Made by a program: the position numbers and the translations under genes
The notes under the pieces: generated by a model
What the model was told of the DNA's origin: nothing
The model's input: the letters and a program-made list of their open reading frames with translations, nothing else
Database searches by the model: none
Shown: positions 52,513-61,806 of the stretch, piece by piece
How positions within the stretch are numbered: position 1 is the stretch's first letter
Layout: each line of letters begins with the position of its first letter
Assembly (NCBI GenBank): GCA_963791225.1
Contig: CAWBRV010000008.1
Span: 1,054,001-1,118,000, forward strand
DNA: 64,000 bases
Reading direction: 5' to 3'
DNA from: PALSA-612 sp963791225
GTDB lineage: Bacteria; Actinomycetota; Thermoleophilia; Gaiellales; Gaiellaceae

Positions 52513-52530
52513 TAACGGTCATACCGTTAG
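52512..52530. promoter_or_regulatory. 19-nt palindrome at MOSC-CGNR promoter
   Basis: CTAACGGT (52512-52519) and ACCGTTAG (52523-52530) are perfect inverted repeats around CAT. It touches the MOSC start codon and lies between that gene and the cyclase gene ending at 52542. Best guess: operator for the CGNR regulator encoded second in the operon. Confidence 0.55.
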
Positions 52531-52541
52531 CTCATATTCCC

Positions 52542-53843
52542 TCAGGCAACCGCGTAGAGCTCCCACTCGCCGACGTCCTTCAGCTCGCGTCGGCCACGGT
52601 CGACGAAGGTCACGCCGGAGCCGGCGACGAGGTCTTTCACTGTTCGCGACACCAGCACCTCGCCGTCGCCCGCGACGCCGCAGACGCGCGCTCCGATCGA
52701 CAGAGCGACGCCGGCGACCTTGCCCTCGTGGAGCTCGCACTCGCCGGTGTGGATGCCGGCACGCAGATCGAGGCCGAGCGGCTGCACCGACTCGAGGATC
52801 GCCTGCGCACAGCGGATGGCGCGCGCCGGGCCGTCGAAGGTTGCGAAGAACCCGTCGCCCGCGGTGTCGCGCTCCTCGCCCCGGAAGCGGGCGAGCTCGC
52901 GGCGGACGGCGGCGTTGTGTTGCGCGAGCAGGTCGCGCCACGCGCGGTCGCCGAGCTCGGCGGCTCGCGCGGTCGAGCCGACGATGTCGGTGAACAGCAG
53001 CGTGGTCAGCACGCTGTCGGGAACGGTTGGCGTGGCCTTCCCGGCGACGAGGTGGTCGAGCTCGTCCGCGATGTCCGGCGAAAGGAAGATCCCCCAGTAG
53101 TCGCTGCCCGAGACTCGCATCGGTCGGGCACCGGGGATGAGCGCGGCGACGGCCCGCGACTCGTCGGCGGTCGGGGGCGTCCCCAGTGTCTCGCGGTAAA
53201 GCACGACCGTCGGCACCCGGACGGCCGCGTACACGTCGCGCATGTCGGTCTGCGAGAAGGCGCGATTCAGCTCGTAGCCCATTGCCGGGCTCGCGCCCAC
53301 ACGGAGCCAGTTCGCGAACCACCGTCGAGCTTCGGGATCGCCCGCCAGCGTCGGGCAGGTTTCCTCGAGGATCTCGTCGCACTGCTCCTGCGTTCCCCAG
53401 CGCTCCCTGAGCGACAGCAGGTCGGCCTCGCTGTCTTCGACGTACTCGAGGAGCGACGGATGGAACAGTGCCAGGCCGACAGTGCTTCCGGGATAGGTGG
53501 CCGCGAACAGCGTCGCCATGAGACATCCCTCGTACGCGCCGAAGATCAACGCTCGCTCGCTTCCGACGGTCTCCATCACCGCGCGCACGTCCTCCATCCG
53601 GGTCTCGAGGGTCGGGAACGAGCCGCCGCGATCGGAGAGGCCCGTGCCTCGCTTGTCGAAGAGGATCAGCCGGAACGAACGCGCGAGCCGCTCGTAGAAC
53701 GGCCGCCAGTACGGGGACTCCCAGGCGTAGACCAGGTTCGAGACAAAGCCGGGCACAAAGACGAGGTCGATCTCCCCGTCGCCGACCACCTGATACGCGA
53801 TCGCAACGCCGGCGCTCCGTGCATAGCGAATGTCGAGCTCCAC
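52542..53843 (-). CDS. Alpha/beta hydrolase-adenylate cyclase fusion
   Basis: 433 aa. Residues 20-255 form an alpha/beta hydrolase (LFDKRGTGLSD, DELDHLVAG), but the nucleophile elbow G-x-S-x-G reads GAYEG, so Ser is Tyr and catalysis is doubtful. Residues ~275-433 form a class III cyclase domain: LLFTDIVGSTARAAELGD and AGDGFFATFDGPARAIRCA with the metal aspartates, plus the late REL-x-DVGEWELY segment. Many actinobacterial fusions have this order. Possibly a sensor in which the hydrolase part binds a ligand and controls cAMP synthesis. Start GTG. Confidence 0.87.
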   Translation of the reverse strand: MELDIRYARSAGVAIAYQVVGDGEIDLVFVPGFVSNLVYAWESPYWRPFYERLARSFRLILFDKRGTGLSDRGGSFPTLETRMEDVRAVMETVGSERALIFGAYEGCLMATLFAATYPGSTVGLALFHPSLLEYVEDSEADLLSLRERWGTQEQCDEILEETCPTLAGDPEARRWFANWLRVGASPAMGYELNRAFSQTDMRDVYAAVRVPTVVLYRETLGTPPTADESRAVAALIPGARPMRVSGSDYWGIFLSPDIADELDHLVAGKATPTVPDSVLTTLLFTDIVGSTARAAELGDRAWRDLLAQHNAAVRRELARFRGEERDTAGDGFFATFDGPARAIRCAQAILESVQPLGLDLRAGIHTGECELHEGKVAGVALSIGARVCGVAGDGEVLVSRTVKDLVAGSGVTFVDRGRRELKDVGEWELYAVA

Positions 53844-53865
53844 GGCGTAAGCCTCACAAATCGCG

Positions 53866-54474
53866 TCACCAGACGCCCGGGACCAGCCGGGCGTGGCTGC
53901 GCGCGTAACGCTCGTACGGCTCGCCCAGCGCGCGGGTGAGCTCCGCCTCCTCGACGCGGATCCGCGGGATGTGGCCGGCGAGAGCGATTGCCGTTCCGAC
54001 GGCGGCGCCGATCCAGCTCCCCCACGCGAGCCCGAAGCCGAACACGATCAGCAGATCCCCGGTGTAGGCGGGGTGCCGGACCCAGCGGTACGGGCCGCGT
54101 TGGTGGACGGTCTGGTCCGGCTCGATCGTCACCTCCCGGCGGAAGTACCGGCCGAGGCTCCAGACGGCCCAGACCCGGAGGGCGATCCCGGCGCAGAGGA
54201 TCGCCAGGCCGAGCGCATATGTCAGCCAGGTGTTCGCGCCGACCCGAAGTGACGGGGCGCGAGCGATGAGCACCGAGGCGAATATGCCGGCGACCATCAA
54301 GAGCACGAGCACCTGCTTCGTCCCGCGGTCGACTGTCGTCCCGCTGCCGCGGCGCGGCCTGAACGCCTCACTCCGTCGGCCGTGAGCTGTCGCGATCGCC
54401 TCGGCGACGATTCCGGTGGCGAGTGTCGCGAAGATCACGTTGCGCGCTCCGTGGTGGGCGTCGACGAGCAGCAC
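53866..54474 (-). CDS. Isoprenylcysteine/NnrU-type membrane methyltransferase
   Basis: 203 aa from GTG at 54474. Five or so helices with the ICMT/PEMT-family C-terminus: GRYFRREVTIEPDQTVHQRG, PYRWVRHPAYTGDLLIVFG and EEAELTRALGEPYERYARSH, where the RHP and EE motifs bind S-adenosylmethionine. Bacterial members methylate various small acceptors in the membrane; the substrate is unknown. Divergent from the CtaG gene with 23 nt between starts. GTG at 54438 is an alternative. Confidence 0.8.
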   Translation of the reverse strand: MLLVDAHHGARNVIFATLATGIVAEAIATAHGRRSEAFRPRRGSGTTVDRGTKQVLVLLMVAGIFASVLIARAPSLRVGANTWLTYALGLAILCAGIALRVWAVWSLGRYFRREVTIEPDQTVHQRGPYRWVRHPAYTGDLLIVFGFGLAWGSWIGAAVGTAIALAGHIPRIRVEEAELTRALGEPYERYARSHARLVPGVW

Positions 54475-54497
54475 TCCCGGCGACGATACTCCCGACC

Positions 54498-55313
54498 ATG
54501 GCCGTCCTCGCTCTGACCGGGATCGTGGTCGCGGCGATCCTGTACCACCTGGGCACGCGGGGGCTCGAGGGCGGGCGGTCACGCCGGGAGCGGCCGTGGC
54601 GCGCGCAGTCGTTCTACGCGGGGCTCGTCGCGCTCGCCCTGGCGGTCGCGCCGCCCGTCGACGGCCTCGCCGACCGCCTCTTCTGGTGGCACATGGTCCA
54701 GCACGCGCTGCTGCAGATGGTGGCGCCGCCGCTGATCGTGCTCGGCGCGCCCTGGCTCGCACTCTGGCGGCCGCTCTCACTCGGCGGGCGGCGGCGGACG
54801 AGCCGCTGGCTCCTGCACTCCCGCGGTGCCGCACCGCTCCGCGCCGCCGCTCGCGTGCTCACCGTCCCGGCCGTCGCGTGGGTGCTGTTCGTGGGGGCGA
54901 TCTGGCTGTCGCACCTGCCGGCGGTGTTCGACTACGCCGCCGGGCATGCGCCTCTCCACGAGGGCGAGCACCTCTTCTTCTTCGGACTCGGGCTCCTCTT
55001 CTGGTCGCGCGTGCTCGACTCGCCCCCGTTCCACGCCCGCGTCACGCACTGGCGGCGCGTCGCGTTCCTCGCCGCGGCCGGGGCGGCGGAGACCGTGCTC
55101 GCCGTGATCATCCTCGCGCAGCGCGGCCCGCTCTACACCGCCTACGAAGGCATCGTGCCGCGACCCGAGCACCTGACCCTGATCGCCGACCAGCAGCTCG
55201 GCGGCGCGATCATGCTCGAGCCCGCATCGATTCCGCTCGTCCTCGCGCTTCTCTGGTCGATCGGCACCGTGCTCGCCGCGAAGAGTCGGCGGGCGCGCGA
55301 GTCCGCGGCCTGA
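54498..55313 (+). CDS. ctaG: Cytochrome c oxidase assembly factor CtaG
   Basis: 271 aa with seven predicted helices. Key family motifs are WHMVQHALLQMVAPPLIVLGAP, HLPAVFDYAAGHAPLHEGEHLFFF and IADQQLGGAIMLEP, each with His residues proposed to hold copper. caa3-type CtaG proteins insert copper into the oxidase. ATG at 54498, divergent from the methyltransferase gene. No oxidase subunit genes are nearby. A hairpin at 55328-55357 ends the gene. Confidence 0.88.
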   Translation: MAVLALTGIVVAAILYHLGTRGLEGGRSRRERPWRAQSFYAGLVALALAVAPPVDGLADRLFWWHMVQHALLQMVAPPLIVLGAPWLALWRPLSLGGRRRTSRWLLHSRGAAPLRAAARVLTVPAVAWVLFVGAIWLSHLPAVFDYAAGHAPLHEGEHLFFFGLGLLFWSRVLDSPPFHARVTHWRRVAFLAAAGAAETVLAVIILAQRGPLYTAYEGIVPRPEHLTLIADQQLGGAIMLEPASIPLVLALLWSIGTVLAAKSRRARESAA

Positions 55314-55327
55314 TCGTGGGGCGGGCG

Positions 55328-55357
55328 GTGGTGGGGAGCCTCGACGCCCCCCACCAC
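55328..55357. terminator. Bidirectional terminator-like hairpin
   Basis: GTGGTGGGG (55328-55336) and CCCCACCAC (55349-55357) form a perfect 9-bp stem with a 12-nt loop. It lies in the 64-nt gap between the convergent ctaG and substrate-binding-protein genes, where a two-way terminator is expected. Confidence 0.65.
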
Positions 55358-55377
55358 GCGCCCCTGCTGCACGGTCG

Positions 55378-57046
55378 CTAGCCGACCGAGAGCGCGTTGA
55401 AGTCCGGCTCCGCGAAGTACGAGGAGTAGACGTAGTTGTGGACCTTCGACGACACGAAGAAGACGCCGTTGATGATCGAGTAGGGAACCCACGGCGCGTA
55501 GTCCTTCATGATCGTGTAGTCGAGCTTCTGGTACGCGAGCGTCCGCGCGTTGCCCGAGAGCGTCGGCCGCCTTGTCCATCAGGCCGTTCAGCTTCGAGCT
55601 GTTCAGGTACGCGTAGTCGACGTTGTTCGCGTCCTGGATCGACCGGCCGTCGAGGTTGACGTTGATGTAGTCGAACGGGTCGAAGTAGTCCGCACACCAG
55701 CCGGCACGACCCAGGTCGTAGTCGACGCCCTTGGTACCGAGCGTCTTGTAGTAGATCGACCCCGGCACCGGCCGGTCCTTCGTCTTCATGCCGATCTTCG
55801 AGAGGTTGAACGCGGCGACCTGGGACGTGTTCACCGCCAGCGAGCTCGTCGAGTGGAAGACCACGGCCGTCTGGCCCGCGAGTGACGGGTCGATCTTCTT
55901 CGCGACCGTCGGGTTGGCCCCGCGGAAGGCGTAGAGGTTGTACGGCTTGTAGCCGGGCACGCCCGGGACCAGGATCTGGTCCGAGCGCTTGGCGCCCAGG
56001 AAGCCGTAGAGCCTCGTCATCGCCGGGCGGTCGAGCGCCCAGTTGACCGCCTTGCGCGCGGCGAGCGTGTTGAACGGCGCCCGCGACGTGTTCAGCGACC
56101 AGTAGATGACGCACGACGAGCCGCCGACGAAGAAGCGGCGCTTGTTGACGCCGTATTGCTGTGCCAGCGAGGCGTTCGCGGTCGGAGGCGGCCCGGCCGC
56201 GTCGACGTCGACCTGCCCCGCCCTGACCTGCAGCAGCGTCTGGTCCTGGTCCGTGTTCGCCGTCCAGACGATCTTGTCCGGGTTGGCGGGGCGGGAGCCC
56301 TTGTAGTACGGGTTCCGGGCTTCCACGAGCGAGCGGCCGACGTCACGGCTCTGGATGTAGTACGGCCCCGCGGACGGATAGGAGCCGGTGACGCCAGTCG
56401 TCGTGTACGGCATGTCCGGCTTGACGGCTCCGAACCACTGCATGCCGAGGAAGGCCGTGAAGGTCGGATTCGGCTTCGTCAGGTGGAAGGTGAGCGTCAG
56501 GCCGTTGGCGGTGATGCCCGAGATCTTCTGGGCCTTGCCGTCCAGGAACGACTGCGCGCCGACGATCACGCTCTGGAACTGGTCGTTGACCCCCACGGGT
56601 GAGCCCATCTTCGGGCTCAGGTTCCGCTCCCAGGCGCGCTGATACGCGGCGGCAGTCACGGCCGAGCCGTCAGAGAACTTCAAGCCCGGTCGGATGTGGA
56701 ACGTGTACGTCTTCCCGTTCTTCGACACGGTCGGGAACGACGTCGCCGCCTCGGGGTACAGCACGCTCCCTGCCTGGCCGCTCTTCTCCGGGAAGTTCAC
56801 GAGCAGCATCTGCGTCGTATAGAGCATCGACCAGGCGAGCGTGTCGTAGGCGAGGCCGGGGTCCGAGAACTCGAAGTCGTTGTTCGAGGCGTTGACGCGC
56901 AGCGTGCCGCCCTTGAGCGCGTGCTTCGAGACGGGCTTGGCTGCCGGCTTCGAAGCCGAGCTCGCAGTCCCGGCGAAGATCGCCGCGACGATCATCACGA
57001 GACCGAGCCCGGCGAACGCCGCCGAGAGCATCGTCTTCCTTGGCAT
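55378..57046 (-). CDS. ABC-transporter peptide/solute-binding protein (family 5), frame break
   Basis: About 555 aa if one slip near 55563 is repaired. Signal peptide (12-30), then a family 5 binding domain: GGTLRVNASNNDFEFSDPG, YTFHIRPGLKFSDGSAVTAAAYQRAWER, PYYIQSRDVGRSLVEARNPYYKG and, near the end, YTIMKDYAPWVPYSIING. Such proteins catch peptides or other solutes outside the cell for an ABC importer. No permease or ATPase gene is adjacent, so it is an orphan here. The slip changes only the last ~60 residues. Confidence 0.85.
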
Positions 57047-57291
57047 AGGACTCCTTTCCTTCCGATCGCTTCACCGGAACCGGCGGAGGCGTGGGGGAGG
57101 GCCCCACACCTCCGCCCACGAACGGTTCAGTTGCAAGGAGGAGCGACAGGGCAAGCACAGGCCCGGAGAATCGGCCCCGCGTTCACGGTCTGTCCTGCTC
57201 GTTCGCAACACCGCTGACGCTAGGCCGAGGCCTGCGCCGCGTCTTGTACGCGGCGAGCAGACTCTGGTATCGACGTGCGAGCTAGGGTTCT

Positions 57292-58050
57292 TCGATCGGC
57301 TCGAAGGCGCTCTACGATCGGATTGGCCGCACCTACGGGGTCATTCGCCGGGCCGACCCGAGGCTGGCCGAGCCCATCTGGAAGGCACTCGGCGACGCGC
57401 AGACCGTCGTCAACGTCGGGGCGGGCACCGGCTCGTACGAGCCGACCGACCGCGACGTGACCGCCGTCGAGCCCTCGGATGTGATGATCGCGCAGCGCGC
57501 TCCCGGCGCTGCCCGGGCGGTTCAGGCATACGCCGAGGAGCTTCCGTTCGCCGACGACTCGTTCGACGCGGCGATGGCGGTCATCACGCTCCACCACTGG
57601 AGCGACGTCGACACCGGCATCGGGGAGATGGTGCGTGTCGCGCGGCGCCGGGTCGTGGTCGTCACGTTCGATCCCCGGGTCTGGGCAGATCAGTGGATCG
57701 TCCGCGACTACCTCCCCGAAATCATGGGCTCGCCGGCCCGGAAGTCCCCCTCGCTCCAACAGGTGCTCGATGCGCTCCCGGCGGCGACGGTGCAGCCGTT
57801 GCTCGCGTCGCGCGACTGCACGGATCGCATGTTCGCCACCCTCTGGGCCAGGCCGGAGGAGTATCTCGATCCCCGGATTCGTGCTGCGACCTCGGTCTGG
57901 CACCAGCTCCCGGAGGCCGTCTCGACGCGCGCGCTCGAGCAGCTCCGCCGCGATCTCGACTCGGGCGCGTGGGACGAGCGGTACGGGTATCTGCGAACGA
58001 CGACGGAGTGGGACGTCGGCCTTCGCCTGATCCGGGCCGAGCTCGCCTAG
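57292..58050 (+). CDS. SAM-dependent methyltransferase, 5' end uncertain
   Basis: Class I methyltransferase: ALYDRIGRTYGVIRRADPR, motif I VVNVGAGTGSYEP, AEELPFADDSFDAAMAVITLHHW, and a C-terminal half with RPEEYLDPRIRAATSVWHQLP. A stop lies at 57283-57285 and the first usual start is the GTG at 57457, which would delete motif I. So either a frame slip just upstream of 57292 hides the true start or the start is unusual. Coordinates give the conserved stretch. Its stop overlaps that of the DUF5937 gene. Confidence 0.75.
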   Translation, partial: SIGSKALYDRIGRTYGVIRRADPRLAEPIWKALGDAQTVVNVGAGTGSYEPTDRDVTAVEPSDVMIAQRAPGAARAVQAYAEELPFADDSFDAAMAVITLHHWSDVDTGIGEMVRVARRRVVVVTFDPRVWADQWIVRDYLPEIMGSPARKSPSLQQVLDALPAATVQPLLASRDCTDRMFATLWARPEEYLDPRIRAATSVWHQLPEAVSTRALEQLRRDLDSGAWDERYGYLRTTTEWDVGLRLIRAELA

Positions 58051-59152
58051 GCTGCGCCTTCCGCATCGTCGAGGAAGCCCGTGAGCGCCGGGGAGAGCGC
58101 GGCGATCCGCTGCGGGATCGAGGCTGTAGACGACGTAGTAGCCCTCACGGCGCGGCACGACGAGGCCGGCCTCGGCGAGCCGGCGCAGGCTCTTGGAGAG
58201 GCCGGCCGTGGAGAGCCCGACGAGCGGGCCGAGCTCCTGCGTCGTCCGCGGCCGCTCGGCGATCAGCTTCAGGATCCGCAGGCGGGTGTCGTCGCCGAGC
58301 GCGCGCAGGATGCGCAGGAGCTCGGCCGGCGGCACGCGGGGCGCCGCCTCTCGGGCGAGGAACGGCGCGGCGTAGACGAGCGCCGTCGGCCAGGGCGGGT
58401 CGCAGTTCACGCGCAGGTGCGGCCACACGAACACGCTTGGGCAGAGGAGGAGCGGGCTCGTCTCGGAGACGACGACGTCGTGCTCGTGCGGCAGGTCGAT
58501 CAGCAGCTCCTCTCGCGTCGCGTCCGCCCGGCAGCGCGGCGGCAGCCGCCCGAGCACGGCCCAGATGCCCGCCGCGGCGAGCGTCCGGCCTGCCTCGGCG
58601 ACGCTCCCGGCCAGGAGCGGCTCGATCCGCTCCCACTCGTCCTCGAACGCCGCGTGCCAGTAGTCGCCGAGCAGCCTTGCGAACCGCCGTCCGAGCTCGA
58701 CGGGATCGTCCAGCAGGACCTCGGCGAGCTCACGCGATGCCTCCCCGTCCGCGGCTGCACGCAGGAGCATCGTCTCGCGGACACCCGGCTCGTCGAACAC
58801 CCCCTCGCCGTGGCGGCCGCCGTGGTCGTAGAGCGGCCGGCCGAGCTCCTCGAGCGCGAGTTCCGGCCCGAGCGCCTCGATCCGCGCGAGCTCCTCGTCG
58901 AAGCTCTCCGCCGGGCCGAGCGGGCTCGGCACGAGGAAGTCCGGCAGGTGCCTCCGGTAGAGGAACGAGAACGCCTCGATCTGCCGCTTGAGGTCGGGGT
59001 CGAGCGCGCTGCATCCGGCGCACCCAGTCGTGCTGCAGCGCATGGTGCTTCGGCCCGGCGAGGACGTGGAGGCTGAGGACGCATTCGAGCAGGGGCGAGC
59101 AGGCGAACGCGACGTGCTCGGCGGGATGGGTCGGCAGCTTGATGCGGATCAA
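58047..59152 (-). CDS. DUF5937-ArsR regulator with two frame breaks
   Basis: About 365 aa after repair near 59010 and 58116. N-terminal DUF5937 (AFACSPLLECVLSLHVLAGPKHHALQHDWVRRM, then FLYRRHLPDFLVPSPLGPAE). C-terminal ArsR-type HTH: ILRALGDDTRLRILKLIAERPRTTQELGPLVGLSTAGLSKSLRRLAEAGLV. The true end should read YYVVYSLDP and then a LSPALTGFLDDAEGAA tail. Probably a ligand-sensing repressor. TTG at 59152 is chosen to include the conserved N-terminus. The slips look like one-base insertions. Confidence 0.75.
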
Positions 59153-59216
59153 CGGTTCGATCTTCTCTTCGGAAGAACAGTTGACTGGATCATGACGCGA
59201 CCGCGATCCTCGGCGC

Positions 59217-59597
59217 ATGCGAACTCTCGTGGCAGCTGCACTGGCCGGCGCGGCTCTGGCGTCGTCCGCGTCGGCCCGGACGGCGGCGACGAACCCGACG
59301 CTGGTCGGCAAGGTCGGCCTGCACGACGCCTACACGATCACGCTCACGTTCGCGAACGGCCGCAAGGTCAAGAGCCTTCCGGCCGGCACGTACAGGCTGG
59401 TCGTTCACGACTACTCGAAGATCCACAACTTCGCGCTCGGCTCGCAGACCCAGAACAGACGCCTGCTGACGACCGGGATCCCGTGGGTCGGGACGAGGAA
59501 GTACACGCTGCGCCTCGTCCCGGGGTCGTACGTGTTCGCCTGCTCCGCGCACTTCCGGACGATGAACGGGACGTTCGTCGTCACACCGAAGACGTAG
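59217..59597 (+). CDS. Cupredoxin-like exported protein
   Basis: 126 aa. Signal peptide (1-20), then a plastocyanin-like domain: LVVHDYSKIHNFAL with the first copper His, and GSYVFACSAHFRTMNGTFVV with Cys, His and Met, giving the type I copper ligand set (His, Cys, His, Met). Such proteins carry electrons outside the membrane. ATG at 59217. Monocistronic next to the DUF5937 gene start, which diverges from it. Confidence 0.87.
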   Translation: MRTLVAAALAGAALASSASARTAATNPTLVGKVGLHDAYTITLTFANGRKVKSLPAGTYRLVVHDYSKIHNFALGSQTQNRRLLTTGIPWVGTRKYTLRLVPGSYVFACSAHFRTMNGTFVVTPKT

Positions 59598-59643
59598 TCG
59601 ACCTGCCGTGCCCGAAACCGGCGGCCCTCGCTAGGATGCCGCC

Positions 59644-60030
59644 GTGTGGTTCTTCCTGATCCCGGTCTTCATCCTCGTCGCGCTCGTGGTCGTGCTGGGG
59701 ATCTTCGCCCTGCTCGGGCGGATCAAGGGCGGGCGCTACCTGCGGCCGATCGTCCAGTTCCTGATGAAGGTGCCGATTCTGGGCAAGGGGCTGAAGAAGA
59801 TGTCGGAAGCGGCCCTCGAACGGTCCGACCCCGAGCTCGCGAGTGCCGTCAAGAAGCTCGAGCGGGCCGGCGCAGGCCGTGACCCGCGCCGGGCGCAGCA
59901 GGCGATGTCGCAGCTCTCGGCAGCGGAGCGGAAGGCCGTGATGGACGCGACCATGCAGACCGAGCAGGCGCCGGTCGCGATGAACCGTGCTCAGCGGCGC
60001 AAGCTCGAGCAGCAGCGCAAGCGAAGCTGA
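59644..60030 (+). CDS. Membrane-anchored protein of unknown function
   Basis: 128 aa. One N-terminal helix (WFFLIPVFILVALVVVLGIFALLG), then a basic amphipathic region and helical, charged segment with VPILGKGLKKMSEAALERSDPEL and a C-terminal MNRAQRRKLEQQRK. It looks like a cytoplasmic helical domain on a membrane anchor. No family recognised. GTG at 59644; its stop lies just before the GTG of the deazaflavin gene, so probably co-transcribed. Confidence 0.6.
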   Translation: MWFFLIPVFILVALVVVLGIFALLGRIKGGRYLRPIVQFLMKVPILGKGLKKMSEAALERSDPELASAVKKLERAGAGRDPRRAQQAMSQLSAAERKAVMDATMQTEQAPVAMNRAQRRKLEQQRKRS

Positions 60031-60040
60031 TCCCACTCGC

Positions 60041-60457
60041 GTGGCCGAGTACGACGACTGGAATCGCGGCGTCATCGACGAGTTCCGCGCGAACGGCGGC
60101 AAGGTCGCGCAATTCGAAGGTCGTCCGTTGCTCTTGCTCCACCACAAGGGCGCGCAGACCGGTACCGAGCGCGTCAACCCGCTCGTCTACCTGCCGGTCG
60201 GCGACGCCTTCGCGGTGTTCGGATCGAAGGCGGGCGCAGACACGAACCCGGCGTGGTACCACAACCTCGTCGCCCACCCGGACACGGCAGTCGAGGTGGG
60301 CACGGAGACCGTCCCCGTGCGAGCCCGCGTGACGGAGGGCGAGGAGCGCGAGCGGATCTGGGACGAGCAGAAGCGCGTGAACCCGAACTTCGCCGACTAC
60401 GAGCAAAAGACGACGCGCCCGATTCCCGTCGTGCTTCTCGAGCGCGTCGCCTCCTAG
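60041..60457 (+). CDS. Deazaflavin (F420)-dependent nitroreductase-family protein
   Basis: 138 aa. Split-barrel Ddn/FDOR-type fold: WNRGVIDEFRANGGKVAQFEGRPLLLLHHKGAQTGTERVNPLVYLP, GSKAGADTNPAWYHNLVAHPDTAVEVGTETVPVRAR. This family binds F420 or other flavins and reduces various substrates. GTG at 60041 replaces an upstream ATG in the same frame whose extra residues are low-complexity. Follows a small membrane protein gene at 11 nt. Physiological substrate unknown. Confidence 0.87.
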   Translation: MAEYDDWNRGVIDEFRANGGKVAQFEGRPLLLLHHKGAQTGTERVNPLVYLPVGDAFAVFGSKAGADTNPAWYHNLVAHPDTAVEVGTETVPVRARVTEGEERERIWDEQKRVNPNFADYEQKTTRPIPVVLLERVAS

Positions 60458-60568
60458 CGGTCGCCGCCAGGCGCTACGAGCGCCTCGAGCACCGGCTTTA
60501 CAGAACCGCCCCGGCGGAAGCCTCGTAGGCCCTAGTCGGAGGGCTTCGGTCCGACGAAAGGGGAATCG

Positions 60569-61684
60569 ATGCATCGCATCGTCCGGAAACCGAGGCTGAC
60601 CGCGGCGATCCTGGCCGCGGCTGTGGTTGCCGCCGGGGTGGCGGCGTCGGGTGCCTCGACGGCGTCGAAGAAGAAGGAAGACCGCTACACGGTTCACGCG
60701 CTCGTGTCCGACCAGCCGGGGAAGGCCGATCACACCGACCCGAACCTCGTCAACTCGTGGGGGATCACGGCCAGCTCCACGTCGCCCTGGTGGGTCGCCG
60801 ACAACGGTACGAACGTGTCCACGCTCTACGACGGCAACGGCGTCGCCCAGTTCCAGCCGCCGCCACCGCCGCCGCTCGTCGTCACCGTCGGCGGCGGCCC
60901 GACCGGAACGGTCTTCAACGGGAGCTCCGGGTTCGTCGTCAGCGATGGGAACGGCCATTCCGGCCAGTCCGTGTTCATGTTCGCGAGCGAGGACGGGAAG
61001 ATCCGTGGCTGGAACCCGGGCGTGCCGCCGCCGCCGCGGTCGACTCAGTCCTTCGTCGTGGTCGACCGCTCCGGTGAGGACGCCGTCTTCAAGGGGCTCG
61101 CGATCGCCGGCGACCGGCTGTACGCGACCGACTTCGGCAACGCCAGGGTCGACGTGTTCGACAGCAGCTTCACCCAGGTTCCCGGCGGCTTCGTCGATCC
61201 GAAGCTGCCCAAGGGCTACGCGCCCTTCGGGATCCAGAACGTCGGCGGGAACATCTTCGTGACCTATGCGAAGAAGGCCGCCACCGGTGACGACGAGGTC
61301 GACGGCCACGGACTCGGCGTCGTCGACGAGTACTCGACGGACGGGACGCTGCTCGCCCGCGTCGCGCAGCATGGCGATCTCAACGCACCGTGGGGGATCG
61401 CGATGGCGCCGTCGAACTTCGGCGAGGCGAGCGGCGACCTCCTCGTCGGGAACTTCGGCGACGGCAGGATCAACGTGTTCGAGCCGAAGAAGAACGGCGA
61501 GTTCAAGCCAGGGGGCCAGCTCCGGGGCGACCACGAGAAGAAGCTCACGATCGACGGGCTCTGGGGGATCGGCTTCGGCAACGGCAGCGGGTCGGGCGCG
61601 AAGAACGCGCTCTATTTCGCGGCCGGGCCCGACGCCGAATCCCACGGGCTGTTCGGCCGGGTCGAGGTGGCACCCGACCACTGA
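60569..61684 (+). CDS. TIGR03118-family exported beta-propeller protein
   Basis: 371 aa. Signal peptide (10-30), then repeats of NHL/six-bladed propeller type: DPNLVNSWGITASSTSPWWVADNGTNVSTLYDGNG, GFVVSDGNGHSGQSVFMFASEDG, GLAIAGDRLYATDFGNARVDVFD, NAPWGIAMAPSNFGEASGDLLVGNFGDGRINVFEP and DGLWGIGFGNG. The set matches the TIGR03118 family (about 330-400 aa), of unknown function. ATG with AAAGGGG upstream. Likely wall-side or secreted. Confidence 0.87.
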   Translation: MHRIVRKPRLTAAILAAAVVAAGVAASGASTASKKKEDRYTVHALVSDQPGKADHTDPNLVNSWGITASSTSPWWVADNGTNVSTLYDGNGVAQFQPPPPPPLVVTVGGGPTGTVFNGSSGFVVSDGNGHSGQSVFMFASEDGKIRGWNPGVPPPPRSTQSFVVVDRSGEDAVFKGLAIAGDRLYATDFGNARVDVFDSSFTQVPGGFVDPKLPKGYAPFGIQNVGGNIFVTYAKKAATGDDEVDGHGLGVVDEYSTDGTLLARVAQHGDLNAPWGIAMAPSNFGEASGDLLVGNFGDGRINVFEPKKNGEFKPGGQLRGDHEKKLTIDGLWGIGFGNGSGSGAKNALYFAAGPDAESHGLFGRVEVAPDH

Positions 61685-61806
61685 GCACCCTCTCGCTCCG
61701 ACGCGCGGAGGCGTCTGCGGGCGCCTCCGCGCGTCTCGGAGGAATCCACGTCGCTGCCGGATCCGTAGGATCAAAGGAGAACGCAAACACGCAAGAGGGG
61801 GTCCGT

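Noticed and set aside
59849..61786. 645-codon minus-strand open frame
   Set aside because: Antisense shadow over four convincing plus-strand genes, with Arg/Val/Asp-rich composition typical of such shadows.
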